Shown here: positions 46,007 to 54,885 of the stretch, piece after piece
How the letters are laid out: the number at the start of each line of letters is the position of its first letter
Numbering within the stretch: the first letter of the stretch is position 1
NCBI GenBank assembly: GCA_947487765.1
Contig: CANKXO010000002.1
Location: forward strand, 310,001 to 374,000
DNA: 64,000 nucleotides
Source: an uncultured Pseudomonadales bacterium
GTDB taxonomy: Bacteria > Pseudomonadota > Gammaproteobacteria > Pseudomonadales > Cellvibrionaceae
Direction of reading: 5' to 3'
Position numbers and translations under genes: made by a program
The notes under the pieces: generated by a model
What the model was told of the DNA's origin: nothing
What the model saw: the letters and a program-made list of their open reading frames with translations, nothing else
The model's database searches: none

Positions 46007-47056
46007 TTAGGCAATATCTGTCTTTTGTGTCATACCCGAACCAGAACCAAGCATCACACCCACCCAGCGAGTCCCTTCAAAATTCTCTAATGCGATTTTT
46101 ACCGTCATTGTCAAAGGCACTGACAACAGCATTCCGACCGGACCTAAAATCCACCCCCAAAATACTAACGATAAAAATACAACCAATGAAGAAAGATCTA
46201 ACCCCTTCCCCATAAATCGTGGCTCAAGCACATTACCAATAATCGTATTAACACCAAAAAATACGGCTGCCGTTGCTAAAGCCTCAGGCACACCCAACTG
46301 AACAATCGCCAGCAAAACGGGAGGCACTGCCGCTAAAATTGACCCTAATGTCGGAATAAAATTTAATAAAAATGCTAACAATCCCCACAGCACATAATAA
46401 TCAACACCAATAAAAAACAAGCTAATCATTACAATGAAACCAGTCAACAGGCTCACCATTGTTTTAATCGCCATATATTTATTCACACTGGATGTAAAAC
46501 TATTTAATGCCACTACTGTTTTAGCTCCACCTGGAACCGCTTGCCGTAATTTATCGGTAAAATTAACCTCTTCTGCCAATATAAACATCACAGTAAGCAG
46601 AATTAAAAAACCGTCAGTCATTAAATTGCCGAAAGACGCCAAGGTATTACCGGCCATCGCTAACGCCGCGCTCGGATTAAAAATTTCCCGCCATTGAGAT
46701 ATATCAATCACAATACCCATGCTGGCTAGTTTCTGCTGTAAACCATCTGACAATGCCAACAGTCGTGCTTGATACTCTGGCAAGTCGGCTCTAAAGCTAT
46801 TAATGGATGAACCAACGATGACCCCCATAAAAAAGCCAAGCACCACAATTAGCACAATAATCAATAAGATTGATAACCAATTAGGAAATCCCCGTCGATT
46901 CAACCAACTCAGTAATGGCGTCACAATAACCGCAATAAAAAGTGATAATAGAAACGGGACGAGTAAAGATTCTGCAGCGCGCATACCTGCCACTACCACA
47001 ATAAAAGCGGCAACAATGAGAAGGAAGCGTGAAACAGGTGAGAAGTTTGTCTGCAT
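46007..47056 (-). CDS. AI-2E family transporter (PerM/TqsA type)
   Basis: A 349-residue membrane protein with about eight hydrophobic segments, in paired clusters, and conserved PFLLSLFIAVIVTPL and FLLNFIPTLGSILAAVPP stretches. Members export small molecules or run as Na+/H+ exchangers; the substrate of this one is unknown. It converges with moaA copy 2 after 62 bases. Confidence 0.88.
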   Translation of the reverse strand: MQTNFSPVSRFLLIVAAFIVVVAGMRAAESLLVPFLLSLFIAVIVTPLLSWLNRRGFPNWLSILLIIVLIVVLGFFMGVIVGSSINSFRADLPEYQARLLALSDGLQQKLASMGIVIDISQWREIFNPSAALAMAGNTLASFGNLMTDGFLILLTVMFILAEEVNFTDKLRQAVPGGAKTVVALNSFTSSVNKYMAIKTMVSLLTGFIVMISLFFIGVDYYVLWGLLAFLLNFIPTLGSILAAVPPVLLAIVQLGVPEALATAAVFFGVNTIIGNVLEPRFMGKGLDLSSLVVFLSLVFWGWILGPVGMLLSVPLTMTVKIALENFEGTRWVGVMLGSGSGMTQKTDIA

Positions 47057-47108
47057 AATTTATGCTCTATTATTTAAACAGTGATTATTTTATCAAGTAA
47101 CGAATTAT

Positions 47109-47726
47109 TTAATCGCTAGGGTTTTCTTCTGGAGAGAAAGAGCGTTTGCGAGCCCATTCATTAAAAGGCTGCACATAAGCTGGTTCACCATTCGCAAGAT
47201 GCCATGAGTCGACGACATAGCGTTCACCCGTTTGTACCTGAACCAATTGTGCCGCATAGTGCTGATCTAAAAAAAAGTGTGCACGATAAACTCGAGAACC
47301 TACCCTATGCCATTTTAATAAACCATTATTGCTCAACAACGTCATAAAATGTGTCGTGTTAGTCGATTCATCAAGGCAATCTTGCTGACCCAATAAATCT
47401 TCAATGGTATTCTTTGCGCGATCATTACCGACAGGTGTATGTAGAGCTGCTTCTTGTTCGAAAAGCGCAATAGCTTTACGAACAGCAAGCCTTTCCTCAA
47501 ATGCTGTTTCATTATTCATGAATAACGATTCCACCGTATTCCAGGTCGATTCTGATACATGAATATTCTTAATAATGCTACAGCCATGATTGTAACAAAC
47601 AGGAAAACTCACGATAGATGGGTTTTTATCGATAACGGGAATTTCATGTTTATCTGTATTAATACTACTACAGCTAAATAAAAACACTGACAAACTTAAT
47701 ATCACACACAATTTAATATTATTCAT
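47109..47726 (-). CDS. Unknown lipoprotein
   Basis: A 205-residue protein with lipoprotein signal (VFLFSCSS, Cys about residue 19). The C-terminal part has FFLDQHYAAQLVQ and YVVDSWHLANGEPAYVQPFNEW; the Asp-His and Asp-Trp-His pattern suggests a conserved active or binding surface. I do not recognise the family. It lies in a row with the small membrane protein and prfC, spaced 14 bases. Confidence 0.6.
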   Translation of the reverse strand: MNNIKLCVILSLSVFLFSCSSINTDKHEIPVIDKNPSIVSFPVCYNHGCSIIKNIHVSESTWNTVESLFMNNETAFEERLAVRKAIALFEQEAALHTPVGNDRAKNTIEDLLGQQDCLDESTNTTHFMTLLSNNGLLKWHRVGSRVYRAHFFLDQHYAAQLVQVQTGERYVVDSWHLANGEPAYVQPFNEWARKRSFSPEENPSD

Positions 47727-47740
47727 AGTATGTTCTCCTT

Positions 47741-48088
47741 TTAGCTTTCCTTGTCATTTTTCTTTAAGTTCTTTAGTACTTCTTGTAGTTCATCCAACCC
47801 CAAGCGTGTAAATAAATACGGCGGCTTTTGGCTTCCGATAAAATGCTTTTCTTCAATAACAAGACACTGCTGACGCACGCCTTCTAATTCAGGAGAATGG
47901 CGTATAGTCATACCAAATGTCATATGCCAGTCGTTTTCCGTCGCTTGCCCTGTTAGGGCCATCTCCAGTACATGAATCATGCGCTTAGCATCAACACGAT
48001 AGTAAGGTGTTTTTACCCACCGAAAGATTAACAACAATATACAAATAATGAATAGTGTTAAACCCAAGGTGGTAAAAATAGCTGCCAT
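47741..48088 (-). CDS. Small membrane-anchored protein
   Basis: A 115-residue protein with one N-terminal membrane segment (about residues 5-25) and a cytoplasmic, charged part. No known motif. It overlaps the prfC stop by one base, so translation is coupled to prfC. Confidence 0.65.
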   Translation of the reverse strand: MAAIFTTLGLTLFIICILLLIFRWVKTPYYRVDAKRMIHVLEMALTGQATENDWHMTFGMTIRHSPELEGVRQQCLVIEEKHFIGSQKPPYLFTRLGLDELQEVLKNLKKNDKES

Positions 48089-49671
48089 TAGTGCTCTCGG
48101 GTAGACCTGAACTCAACTTCGGGATAACGCTCTTCTGTTAAGCTTAAATTGACTCTCGTTGGAGCTAAATATGTTAAATGCCCCCCTCCATCAATGGCGA
48201 GATTATCATTCACTTTTTTCTTAAAGTTATCTAACTCTTTAGTATCCTCACAGTCTACCCAACGGGCAGTAGTGACATTCACAGCCTCATAAATGGCCTC
48301 TACTTTATACTCATCTTTCAAACGGTAAGCGACTACTTCGAATTGCAGCACTCCCACAGCACCAACAATAATGTCAGTATTACTGACGGGAAAGAATACT
48401 TGAGTCGAGCCTTCTTCAGATAATTGCTGTAGCCCCTTTTGTAACTGCTTCAATCGAAGAGGGTCTTTTAAGCGGATACGACGAAATAGTTCTGGCGCAA
48501 AATGAGGAATACCGGTGTATTTCAGTTTTTCGCCTTCCGTAAAGGTATCGCCAATTTGTATCGTGCCATGATTATGCAGACCAATAATATCACCTGAAAC
48601 AGCTTCGTCGACTGAACTTCGGTCCCCGGCTAAGAAAGTAACCGCGTCAGCAATTTTAATATCTTTACCAATGCGTACGTGTTTCATCTTCATTCCTTGA
48701 TGATACTTGCCCGAGCAAACACGCATAAATGCAATACGATCTCTATGCTTAGGGTCCATATTGGCTTGGATTTTAAAAATAAACCCTGAAAACTTCTCTT
48801 CGTTAGCCGCCACTTCTCTATCTTTGGTCATCCGTGGCTGCGGTACTGGTGCCCACTCAACAAAGCCATCCAGCATTTCACGAACACCAAAATTGCCCAG
48901 AGCCGTACCAAAAAACACGGGCGTTAAGCGACCTGCTAAATATTCCTCATGATCGAACTCATTAGTTGCTCCCCTAACTAATTCAATTTCTTCTCGAATA
49001 TCATCAGCATAGGCCCCTAATAACGCTGATGCTTCATCACTATCAAGACCTTGAATACGGATATCATCGTTCAAAGTATGCCCCATACCTTGTTGATAAA
49101 CATGGATGGTATCGGTATATAAGTTATAAACACCTTTAAACTGTTTGCCCATACCTAGAGGCCAATTAATGGGGGCAGCAGCAATTTTTAAGACATCTTC
49201 CACTTCGTCCAAGACTTCAATGGGGTCTCGAATATCACGATCCATCTTATTAATAAAAGAAAGGATCGGCGTATCCCGTAATCGACAGACATCCATGAGT
49301 TTAATCGTACGATCTTCTACACCTTTAGCCCCATCAATTACCATTAAGACTGAATCGACAGCGGTTAATGTCCGGTAGGTATCTTCGGAGAAATCTTCAT
49401 GGCCCGGCGTATCCAGCAAATTAACGACTCTATCTTTATAAGGGAACTGCATCACCGAGGATGTCACTGAGATTCCCCGCTCCTGCTCCATACTCATCCA
49501 GTCAGATTTTGCATGAGGCCCTTTCTTGCCCTTAACAGACCCAGCTAACTGAATGGCCTGCCCCAACAACAACAACTTTTCCGTTATTGTGGTTTTACCC
49601 GCATCAGGATGCGAGATGATAGCAAAGGTTCTACGCGCTTGAATTTGTTGAAGAAAATTGCTATCTGCCAC
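48088..49671 (-). CDS. prfC: Peptide chain release factor 3
   Basis: A 527-residue GTPase that recycles release factors 1 and 2 from the ribosome. G motifs: [23 protein letters not shown]. Length is normal. The first codons ([18 protein letters not shown]) appear to be supplied by an inserted island: a second, truncated N-terminus (MSSSAFVDQVKKRRTFAI) lies 2.9 kb upstream, behind which the native promoter would be. Integrative elements of the SXT/R391 group are known to insert at this point of prfC and replace its 5' end. Confidence 0.95.
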   Translation of the reverse strand: MADSNFLQQIQARRTFAIISHPDAGKTTITEKLLLLGQAIQLAGSVKGKKGPHAKSDWMSMEQERGISVTSSVMQFPYKDRVVNLLDTPGHEDFSEDTYRTLTAVDSVLMVIDGAKGVEDRTIKLMDVCRLRDTPILSFINKMDRDIRDPIEVLDEVEDVLKIAAAPINWPLGMGKQFKGVYNLYTDTIHVYQQGMGHTLNDDIRIQGLDSDEASALLGAYADDIREEIELVRGATNEFDHEEYLAGRLTPVFFGTALGNFGVREMLDGFVEWAPVPQPRMTKDREVAANEEKFSGFIFKIQANMDPKHRDRIAFMRVCSGKYHQGMKMKHVRIGKDIKIADAVTFLAGDRSSVDEAVSGDIIGLHNHGTIQIGDTFTEGEKLKYTGIPHFAPELFRRIRLKDPLRLKQLQKGLQQLSEEGSTQVFFPVSNTDIIVGAVGVLQFEVVAYRLKDEYKVEAIYEAVNVTTARWVDCEDTKELDNFKKKVNDNLAIDGGGHLTYLAPTRVNLSLTEERYPEVEFRSTREH

Positions 49672-49720
49672 TCTGATTACCTTACTTTGTACCTAAATTT
49701 GTACCCATTGTTAAAAGTAT

Positions 49721-49744
49721 GCCTTTTGCTTGTACCCAAAAGGC
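49721..49744. repeat. Hairpin between prfC and abiEii
   Basis: GCCTTTTG / CAAAAGGC perfect eight-pair stem with an eight-base loop. On the minus strand it follows abiEii and precedes prfC; the downstream ATACTTTT is a weak U-tract, so it may be a terminator of the toxin operon. Confidence 0.45.
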
Positions 49745-49779
49745 GCGTCATTTTACCTAATTAGCCTAAAGGCTATACA

Positions 49780-50682
49780 TCAATTACCAACTAATATGAG
49801 TTCTAACTGCTCATATTGCGCTTGGTAATCACTGCTTCTCTCATCCTTGAACCTCTCCAAATTTGAGAGCTTCCATTTGACTGACGGGAAACTCTGAAAG
49901 TCATAAATTCCCCAGTCAGGCTCTAACCGATTAACACTGAGCAAAAATGCTTTGTCTTCATCGGTCAGGCAACTATTAACCAGTTCTATCAATTGCAAGC
50001 GGGTTTGCTCGTAATCCTTATAGGAGAAATCAATAACACTCATCCCCTCAAACTGATTATCAAAAGCGGTGCGCTGATCTTGTAGTCTTGGCTTTAACAA
50101 TTCATGCGTTGGGCGGTTACTGCTAACCAACCCAAAAACCAAGCCTTTTTTGATCTCGCTCGTAAAACCTTCGTTATCAAGCAACAACTTGATATCAAAT
50201 AAATCACGCGGATGCTGCCTATCCAGTGCCGCGCATATCTTGCCACCATAAAGCTGTGACATTGGCACAAGTGTCATGGAGCAAAAAGCGTCAAATTCTT
50301 CCTGCGCGGTATCACATAAAGGGGCTTTGTATGCTTCATCTAATAACCCTCGCCCGACCATATTCACTTCAATCTTGATCTGCGTACCACTGTCCGAGAT
50401 TTGAAGCTTGCATACATTCTCTTTATGAGCGATACGCACGTTCGGCTTTATTGCTTCTACACGCTCTTTTATGCGGATAAGCGCATCATTAATGTTTTTA
50501 AGACTTTCGCCTCGCTCTTCTATCGGCACATAGGTCAAGTCAATATCAACCGATAGCCTTGGCATATCTCTTACAAACAAATTAATGGCTGTGCCGCCAT
50601 GCATCGCAAAGCAACTTTCTTTGGCGACTTCAGGTAGTACATCCAACAAGAGGCTAACTTGTTTTTTATAGGCATCCATCAT
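49780..50682 (-). CDS. AbiEii-type nucleotidyltransferase toxin
   Basis: A 300-residue nucleotidyltransferase-fold toxin of the type IV AbiE system. GGTAINLF followed by RLSVDIDL gives the catalytic metal-binding aspartates; a later GGKICAALDRQHPRDLFD motif is typical. Such toxins are reported to modify tRNA or bind GTP and stop growth, aborting phage infection. The start overlaps the antitoxin stop by four bases. Confidence 0.9.
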   Translation of the reverse strand: MMDAYKKQVSLLLDVLPEVAKESCFAMHGGTAINLFVRDMPRLSVDIDLTYVPIEERGESLKNINDALIRIKERVEAIKPNVRIAHKENVCKLQISDSGTQIKIEVNMVGRGLLDEAYKAPLCDTAQEEFDAFCSMTLVPMSQLYGGKICAALDRQHPRDLFDIKLLLDNEGFTSEIKKGLVFGLVSSNRPTHELLKPRLQDQRTAFDNQFEGMSVIDFSYKDYEQTRLQLIELVNSCLTDEDKAFLLSVNRLEPDWGIYDFQSFPSVKWKLSNLERFKDERSSDYQAQYEQLELILVGN

Positions 50683-51449
50683 GCTGCGGCCTCTAACTCC
50701 TTGGGTACGGTTATCTGGTATTTAGAGACATAAGCGCCATCACTGACGATGGCACGTTTACCCGAACCCAACTCAACCTTGTCTAAATTAACAAGATCAA
50801 GCCATTCATGGCCTGCCTTATCCGCCAAGTACAAAAATAACCGCTTTACCTTTATAGAGGTACATTGCTCCAATAGTTCTTGTACGAGTACTGGGCGTAA
50901 ATTATTAAGCCCTTCCATCAATTCATAAACTTCCACTAGCGGCTGGTATTTAGGTGCTAAATATAAGCACTCCATCAACGCCCTAGCAGGGCTTGAAACC
51001 TTTACTTTGAAGCCTTTATGGTCGATCTCGACCAACCCCAACTCTGGTGGTAAAAAGGAAGTGAACTTGGCTTCTACGCTTAGCCCCCAATCGTGCTTTT
51101 TAAACCAGAGCGGCAAGTTCTCATCCTTCCCGCCAAAGAGTTGCACTTGCTTAAGTGACGGCTTCAAGTAATGGGCTTTGCCCTGTATTTCCAATGCAAT
51201 TTTCCCTGCTGGGTGGGTGGTAGCGCCAAGTTGTGCTTGGAGCGCATGAACGCCACCTAGATAATCCACCTGATCACCGTGGCGTATCAAAGCGCCTTTG
51301 CCAATTGAATCAAACCATTGGCTTCGCTTGTACTGCTGTTGAAGATCAAGGCTATACCCCTGATCGACGAGCCACGTCGTCGTTAACACGATCCCGTGAG
51401 ACTGCGTACTCAGCAAATGGTTTAATTTTGACTCTCTTTCCGTACCCAT
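50679..51449 (-). CDS. AbiEi-type antitoxin
   Basis: A 256-residue antitoxin with an N-terminal winged-helix-like part (about residues 8-75) and the AbiEi C-terminal domain (SSPARALMECLYLAP). It neutralises the toxin without direct binding and represses its own operon in studied systems. The large inverted repeats just upstream may be its operator. ATG 51449 lacks a clear ribosome site. Confidence 0.85.
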   Translation of the reverse strand: MGTERESKLNHLLSTQSHGIVLTTTWLVDQGYSLDLQQQYKRSQWFDSIGKGALIRHGDQVDYLGGVHALQAQLGATTHPAGKIALEIQGKAHYLKPSLKQVQLFGGKDENLPLWFKKHDWGLSVEAKFTSFLPPELGLVEIDHKGFKVKVSSPARALMECLYLAPKYQPLVEVYELMEGLNNLRPVLVQELLEQCTSIKVKRLFLYLADKAGHEWLDLVNLDKVELGSGKRAIVSDGAYVSKYQITVPKELEAAA

Positions 51450-51491
51450 AATACGAATTTACACTTATTTTTAAACCAAAGCAACCAAATA

Positions 51492-51548
51492 GTTTATATA
51501 TTTCGTATTTTAAGTATTTTAAATACTTAATAACTGAAATATATAAAC
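51492..51548. repeat. Nested inverted repeats upstream of abiEi
   Basis: Outer arms GTTTATATATTTC (51492-51504) and GAAATATATAAAC (51536-51548) are perfect 13-base complements. Inside lie TTAAGTATTT (51510-51519) and AAATACTTAA (51521-51530), again perfect. Candidate autoregulatory operator for the AbiE pair. Confidence 0.55.
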
Positions 51549-51567
51549 CATATCCCACCTATAAGCC

Positions 51568-52053
51568 TCAAATCAGCCCCCGCTCCGCAAGGCTCACCGC
51601 ACCATCAACACCAACCACAAGATGATCTAACACACGCACATCAAAGAGACTCAAGGCTTTTTGTAGCTCCTTGGTGATGCCTATATCCGCATGACTTGGT
51701 TCAAACATGCCAGAGGGGTGATTGTGTGCAAAGATCACCGCCGCGCTATTACGCTTTAAGGCTTCTTTGGCAACTTCTCGGATATAGACTGAGCAACCGC
51801 CAATTGTGCCACGAAATAGCTCTTTAAATTCTATCAATCGGTGCTGATTATCCAGAAACAACACTGCAAAAACTTCATGCTCTTTTGAAGCCAATTTTAG
51901 ACGGCAGTATTTTTTTACCGCCTCCGTGGAGTCCATCGTTACGTCACGCTTTTTGAAGGTCTTAGACAACAAGTCTAATGCTTGGTCGATCACCGCATGA
52001 GGCTCATTGAAAAACCAGCCATCAACGAATAAATCCAACTGATAAGGCTTCAT
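51568..52053 (-). CDS. radC: RadC family JAB-domain protein
   Basis: A 161-residue protein with the RadC-type JAB metal site: AHNHPSG followed by SHADIGIT, with the upstream glutamate in KELFRG. Short RadC forms like this accompany integrative elements and phage; the biochemical role is unresolved. ATG 52053 has AGGAGG eight bases upstream. It overlaps the upstream gene by four bases (ATGA). Confidence 0.88.
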   Translation of the reverse strand: MKPYQLDLFVDGWFFNEPHAVIDQALDLLSKTFKKRDVTMDSTEAVKKYCRLKLASKEHEVFAVLFLDNQHRLIEFKELFRGTIGGCSVYIREVAKEALKRNSAAVIFAHNHPSGMFEPSHADIGITKELQKALSLFDVRVLDHLVVGVDGAVSLAERGLI

Positions 52054-52427
52054 GATAAAGCCTCCTGTACCAGTTCTCGTATAACACCATCCATACTGAT
52101 AGCTTGGCCTGTCGTTGTTCTGCCCCAAACACAAAGCCCGTGAAAATCACACTCAACACGCTCGCCCTTGGATTGAAGCTTCTCAGCCAACCAACCACTT
52201 ACCGCCCAGTATTCATAGATTTCGATAAAGTCTTCTTCGCCGTCTTCATTCTCTACATAGCCACCAACTAACTCAGGATAATTGTCGATAAAATCACAGC
52301 ACTCTTTTTGCATGAACTCGTTAACTAAAGCACTCAAACATACCAGCACTTCACGCCCTACAAATTCGGCACACTTTTCTTGTAAATCGCACTCACTTAA
52401 ATTGTTGTTTATCGCTGTAGTTGTCAT
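52050..52427 (-). CDS. Unknown island protein
   Basis: A 125-residue soluble acidic protein with IYEYWAVSGWLAEKL, DFHGLCVWGRTTTGQAISMD. From memory, similar small genes accompany radC on integrative elements and plasmids; function unknown. AGGAG lies nine bases before the ATG. Coupled to radC. Confidence 0.65.
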   Translation of the reverse strand: MTTTAINNNLSECDLQEKCAEFVGREVLVCLSALVNEFMQKECCDFIDNYPELVGGYVENEDGEEDFIEIYEYWAVSGWLAEKLQSKGERVECDFHGLCVWGRTTTGQAISMDGVIRELVQEALS

Positions 52428-52579
52428 GGGTCTTTCTCCTAAATTCGCTGTTGAGGTCTAACGCATCGCGTATGCGCCGCGCTTATGCCTCTGGCGACTA
52501 GGCCGACTAGACAGCGGGTGAAAGACTCAAGAACAAATTGCGGAAGGTTTGCCCCATGCAATGGATCAGGTGAAAACCG

Positions 52580-52663
52580 TCATTTTTCTTTAGTCTGAGG
52601 GTGAGAAATAATCGCAAAAGTACGTCGTTTTTTAACTTGGTCGACAAAAGCGGAAGATGACAT
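52580..52663 (-). pseudogene. prfC: Displaced 5' fragment of prfC
   Basis: ATG at 52663 opens a 27-codon frame, MSSSAFVDQVKKRRTFAI then ISHP, matching the N-terminus of release factor 3 up to the P-loop, then runs into QTKEK and a stop. AGGA lies about eight bases before the ATG, so this is the native translation start, cut off from the rest of the gene by the island. Confidence 0.8.
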
Positions 52664-52966
52664 TAAAAGAGTCCTAGAGGGGTTTAGACATATATAGTAA
52701 GGATGCGTATATTAATGGTTTAGTATCGAAAAGCTATAGGAAGAAAACAGACCATATAGAAAAACCCAGTAAAATCATATCGATAGCAATATTTTGTATA
52801 CAACCAACCATAAAATACTATCAGAATTAACAAACCAATAGATTATATAAATTATCAATACTTCTAAAAAATGGCGCTTATTAACCTCTTTGTCTACACT
52901 GATTAGTGCCCTACTAAAAAAGGGGGTATATCTTATTCAGACTTAACTGTTGGAAGGTTTTTAATC
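52664..52966. other. Region before the chemoreceptor pair
   Basis: 303 AT-rich bases, presumably holding the original prfC promoter (minus) and the chemoreceptor promoter (plus). Features: TTAGT-GCCCT-ACTAA inverted repeat (about 52903-52917) and TTGTCTACACT (52890-52900), repeated at 56882-56892. A TACTAAA...GGGGGTA element resembles a NarL site but has one base too many. Confidence 0.45.
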
Positions 52967-54874
52967 ATGTTAGCTCGGCCTAAAGTAGATCTACATTTTT
53001 CCTGGAAGCAAAAATTAACCCTTATCATTTCTATTACATTGGTTGGTTTAGTTATCGTAACAGCATCGGCTTTTATGAGCTTGAACAAAGTTAATGATAG
53101 CTTTAAACAACAAGGCGCCGCCTCTGAATATAAACAAAACTCATTAAAACTAACAAATAGTCTACTTAAATTAGAATCATCCTCATCAAACCTTACTGCT
53201 GATCAAGTTAATGACTTTATCAGCAGCCTCGATGCATTCGGACAACTAGCTACGCAGATGCAGGAACAAGCGGTGGTACTTGGTTATGATCAACTGAATG
53301 AATTTTCTAAAACGCTACATGAACTAACAGCTACATATGTTGATCAACGCAAAACATGGTTAAAGAACCGATCAGATTTAGGCTTTTCTCCCGAGGAAGG
53401 AAAACTATTAAGTTTGTCTACCGCTATGAAAAATCTGGAAAAACAGTCATTTTCCATGATCGATGATACTGTAAGCAGCTTAGTCTTTAGTCAAGGTAAA
53501 TATCTCATTTCACGAGATAAGAAAAACGAAAACGATGTACAAAAACAAGTACTGGCATTAGAAGCTGTCGTTAAAGATATGGATTGGCAAGACAATATTT
53601 TAGGAAAAGTGATACTCGCCTACCGTGTCGCATTTGATACCACCAAAGTATTCATTACAAAAGACACTGAAATTCTGAATAGTATACTGCCTATTTCTAA
53701 GCAGTTAGTCGATGTTGTCGCTCAACAGGACCAATTCGTTAACGAAACTGTTATCAAACAAACAACCATAGATGCGGATAACACACGTAAAACAGCAATG
53801 AAGATTATCTTTATCGCTGCATTTATTGTTGGCCTTATCATTTTAATTAGTTTGGGCGGTATCGCTAGGCAGCTAAATATACAATTAAAAAATATGCAAA
53901 CATTTTTGAAACAGGTGGCAGAAGGTAATTTTTCTCAAACACTATCTGTGAGCAACAATCAAAAAGATGAATTTACTCAACTTCGCACAGCATCAAACCA
54001 TATGGTTCATGATATCTCTGGAGTGATCGCCAAAGTCGTTGACGGCAATGTGTCATTACTCGGAATTCGTGAACAAATGGAACAAGCCGTTGAACAACTT
54101 GCGGCAACAAGCCAAGAGGTTGAACAAAAAACACAACAATCTACCGTAGCCACTCAGCAAATATCTATTGCTGTAAACGATGTCGCTAAACGATCTGTCG
54201 ATGTCAGCGAAACAGCTCGATCCGCGTCAGATGCAACTCAAACTGGCGGAAAAGTCGTTAATGATTGTGTAGAGTCTATGAGCCACATTGTGGAGCTCAT
54301 TGAAAATACTCATACAGAAGTAACTAACCTGGCACAATCCAGTACCAAAATGCTAGGTATTATTGATGTCATTAATGGCCTTGCCGATCAAACCAATTTA
54401 TTAGCCTTAAATGCAGCGATAGAATCCGCACGTGCTGGTGAAGCAGGCCGCGGGTTTTCAGTGGTAGCCGATGAAGTCCGCGCTCTGGCACAAAAAACCG
54501 TCAATGCAACCAGTAGCATTGGCGATATTATCAAGAACTTTAATGATCAATCCAAACGCATGGGTGACCTTATGGATGAAGGGATTAAATTAGCCTGTTC
54601 TGGCCAGGAGAATGCTAATAATGCCATGGTCTCGTTTGAATCTATTGAAAACTATGTACAGAACGTTGCCGCTGAAATGGATCAAGTAGTTGTTGCTGTT
54701 GAAGAAATATCTTATAACACCAACGATATTGCTACTCAGGTCGAACATATTTTCGAACAAAGTGAAAACACTAAAAAAACACGCCTCACACTCGAAGAAC
54801 ATACACATCACTTATCGTCACAAGCTGAAGCGCTGGGCAATTTAACCAATCGTTTCAAGCTTTGCAGTAAGTAA
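52967..54874 (+). CDS. Methyl-accepting chemotaxis protein, tandem copy 1
   Basis: A 635-residue chemoreceptor: TM1 about 18-40, large helical periplasmic part of about 240 residues that resembles the HBM (helical bimodular) sensor, TM2 about 280-300, HAMP, then the signalling hairpin with tip [23 protein letters not shown]. It would modulate CheA in response to a small molecule, perhaps an organic acid as in McpS. No C-terminal pentapeptide. Followed after 11 bases by a near twin. Confidence 0.93.
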   Translation: MLARPKVDLHFSWKQKLTLIISITLVGLVIVTASAFMSLNKVNDSFKQQGAASEYKQNSLKLTNSLLKLESSSSNLTADQVNDFISSLDAFGQLATQMQEQAVVLGYDQLNEFSKTLHELTATYVDQRKTWLKNRSDLGFSPEEGKLLSLSTAMKNLEKQSFSMIDDTVSSLVFSQGKYLISRDKKNENDVQKQVLALEAVVKDMDWQDNILGKVILAYRVAFDTTKVFITKDTEILNSILPISKQLVDVVAQQDQFVNETVIKQTTIDADNTRKTAMKIIFIAAFIVGLIILISLGGIARQLNIQLKNMQTFLKQVAEGNFSQTLSVSNNQKDEFTQLRTASNHMVHDISGVIAKVVDGNVSLLGIREQMEQAVEQLAATSQEVEQKTQQSTVATQQISIAVNDVAKRSVDVSETARSASDATQTGGKVVNDCVESMSHIVELIENTHTEVTNLAQSSTKMLGIIDVINGLADQTNLLALNAAIESARAGEAGRGFSVVADEVRALAQKTVNATSSIGDIIKNFNDQSKRMGDLMDEGIKLACSGQENANNAMVSFESIENYVQNVAAEMDQVVVAVEEISYNTNDIATQVEHIFEQSENTKKTRLTLEEHTHHLSSQAEALGNLTNRFKLCSK

Positions 54875-54885
54875 AAGTAGCTGTT

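Larger units (their letters stand above)
49672..52579. mobile_element. Genomic island remnant inserted in prfC
   Basis: The segment between the intact prfC and the displaced prfC 5' fragment. It carries AbiE toxin-antitoxin genes, a RadC family gene and an unknown gene usual in integrative elements. No integrase, excisionase or transfer gene is left, so it cannot move alone. Boundaries lie inside the conserved [10 protein letters not shown] coding stretch at each end; the two copies differ at many wobble positions. Confidence 0.65.

Noticed and set aside
49702-49708. TACCCAT heptamer between prfC and abiEii
   Set aside because: Single heptamer within an island with no link to nitrate; TACC repeats nearby suggest chance.
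52906-52923. NarL-like element TACTAAA...GGGGGTA before the chemoreceptors
   Set aside because: Spacing between the heptamers is three, not two, and the left arm misses two positions.
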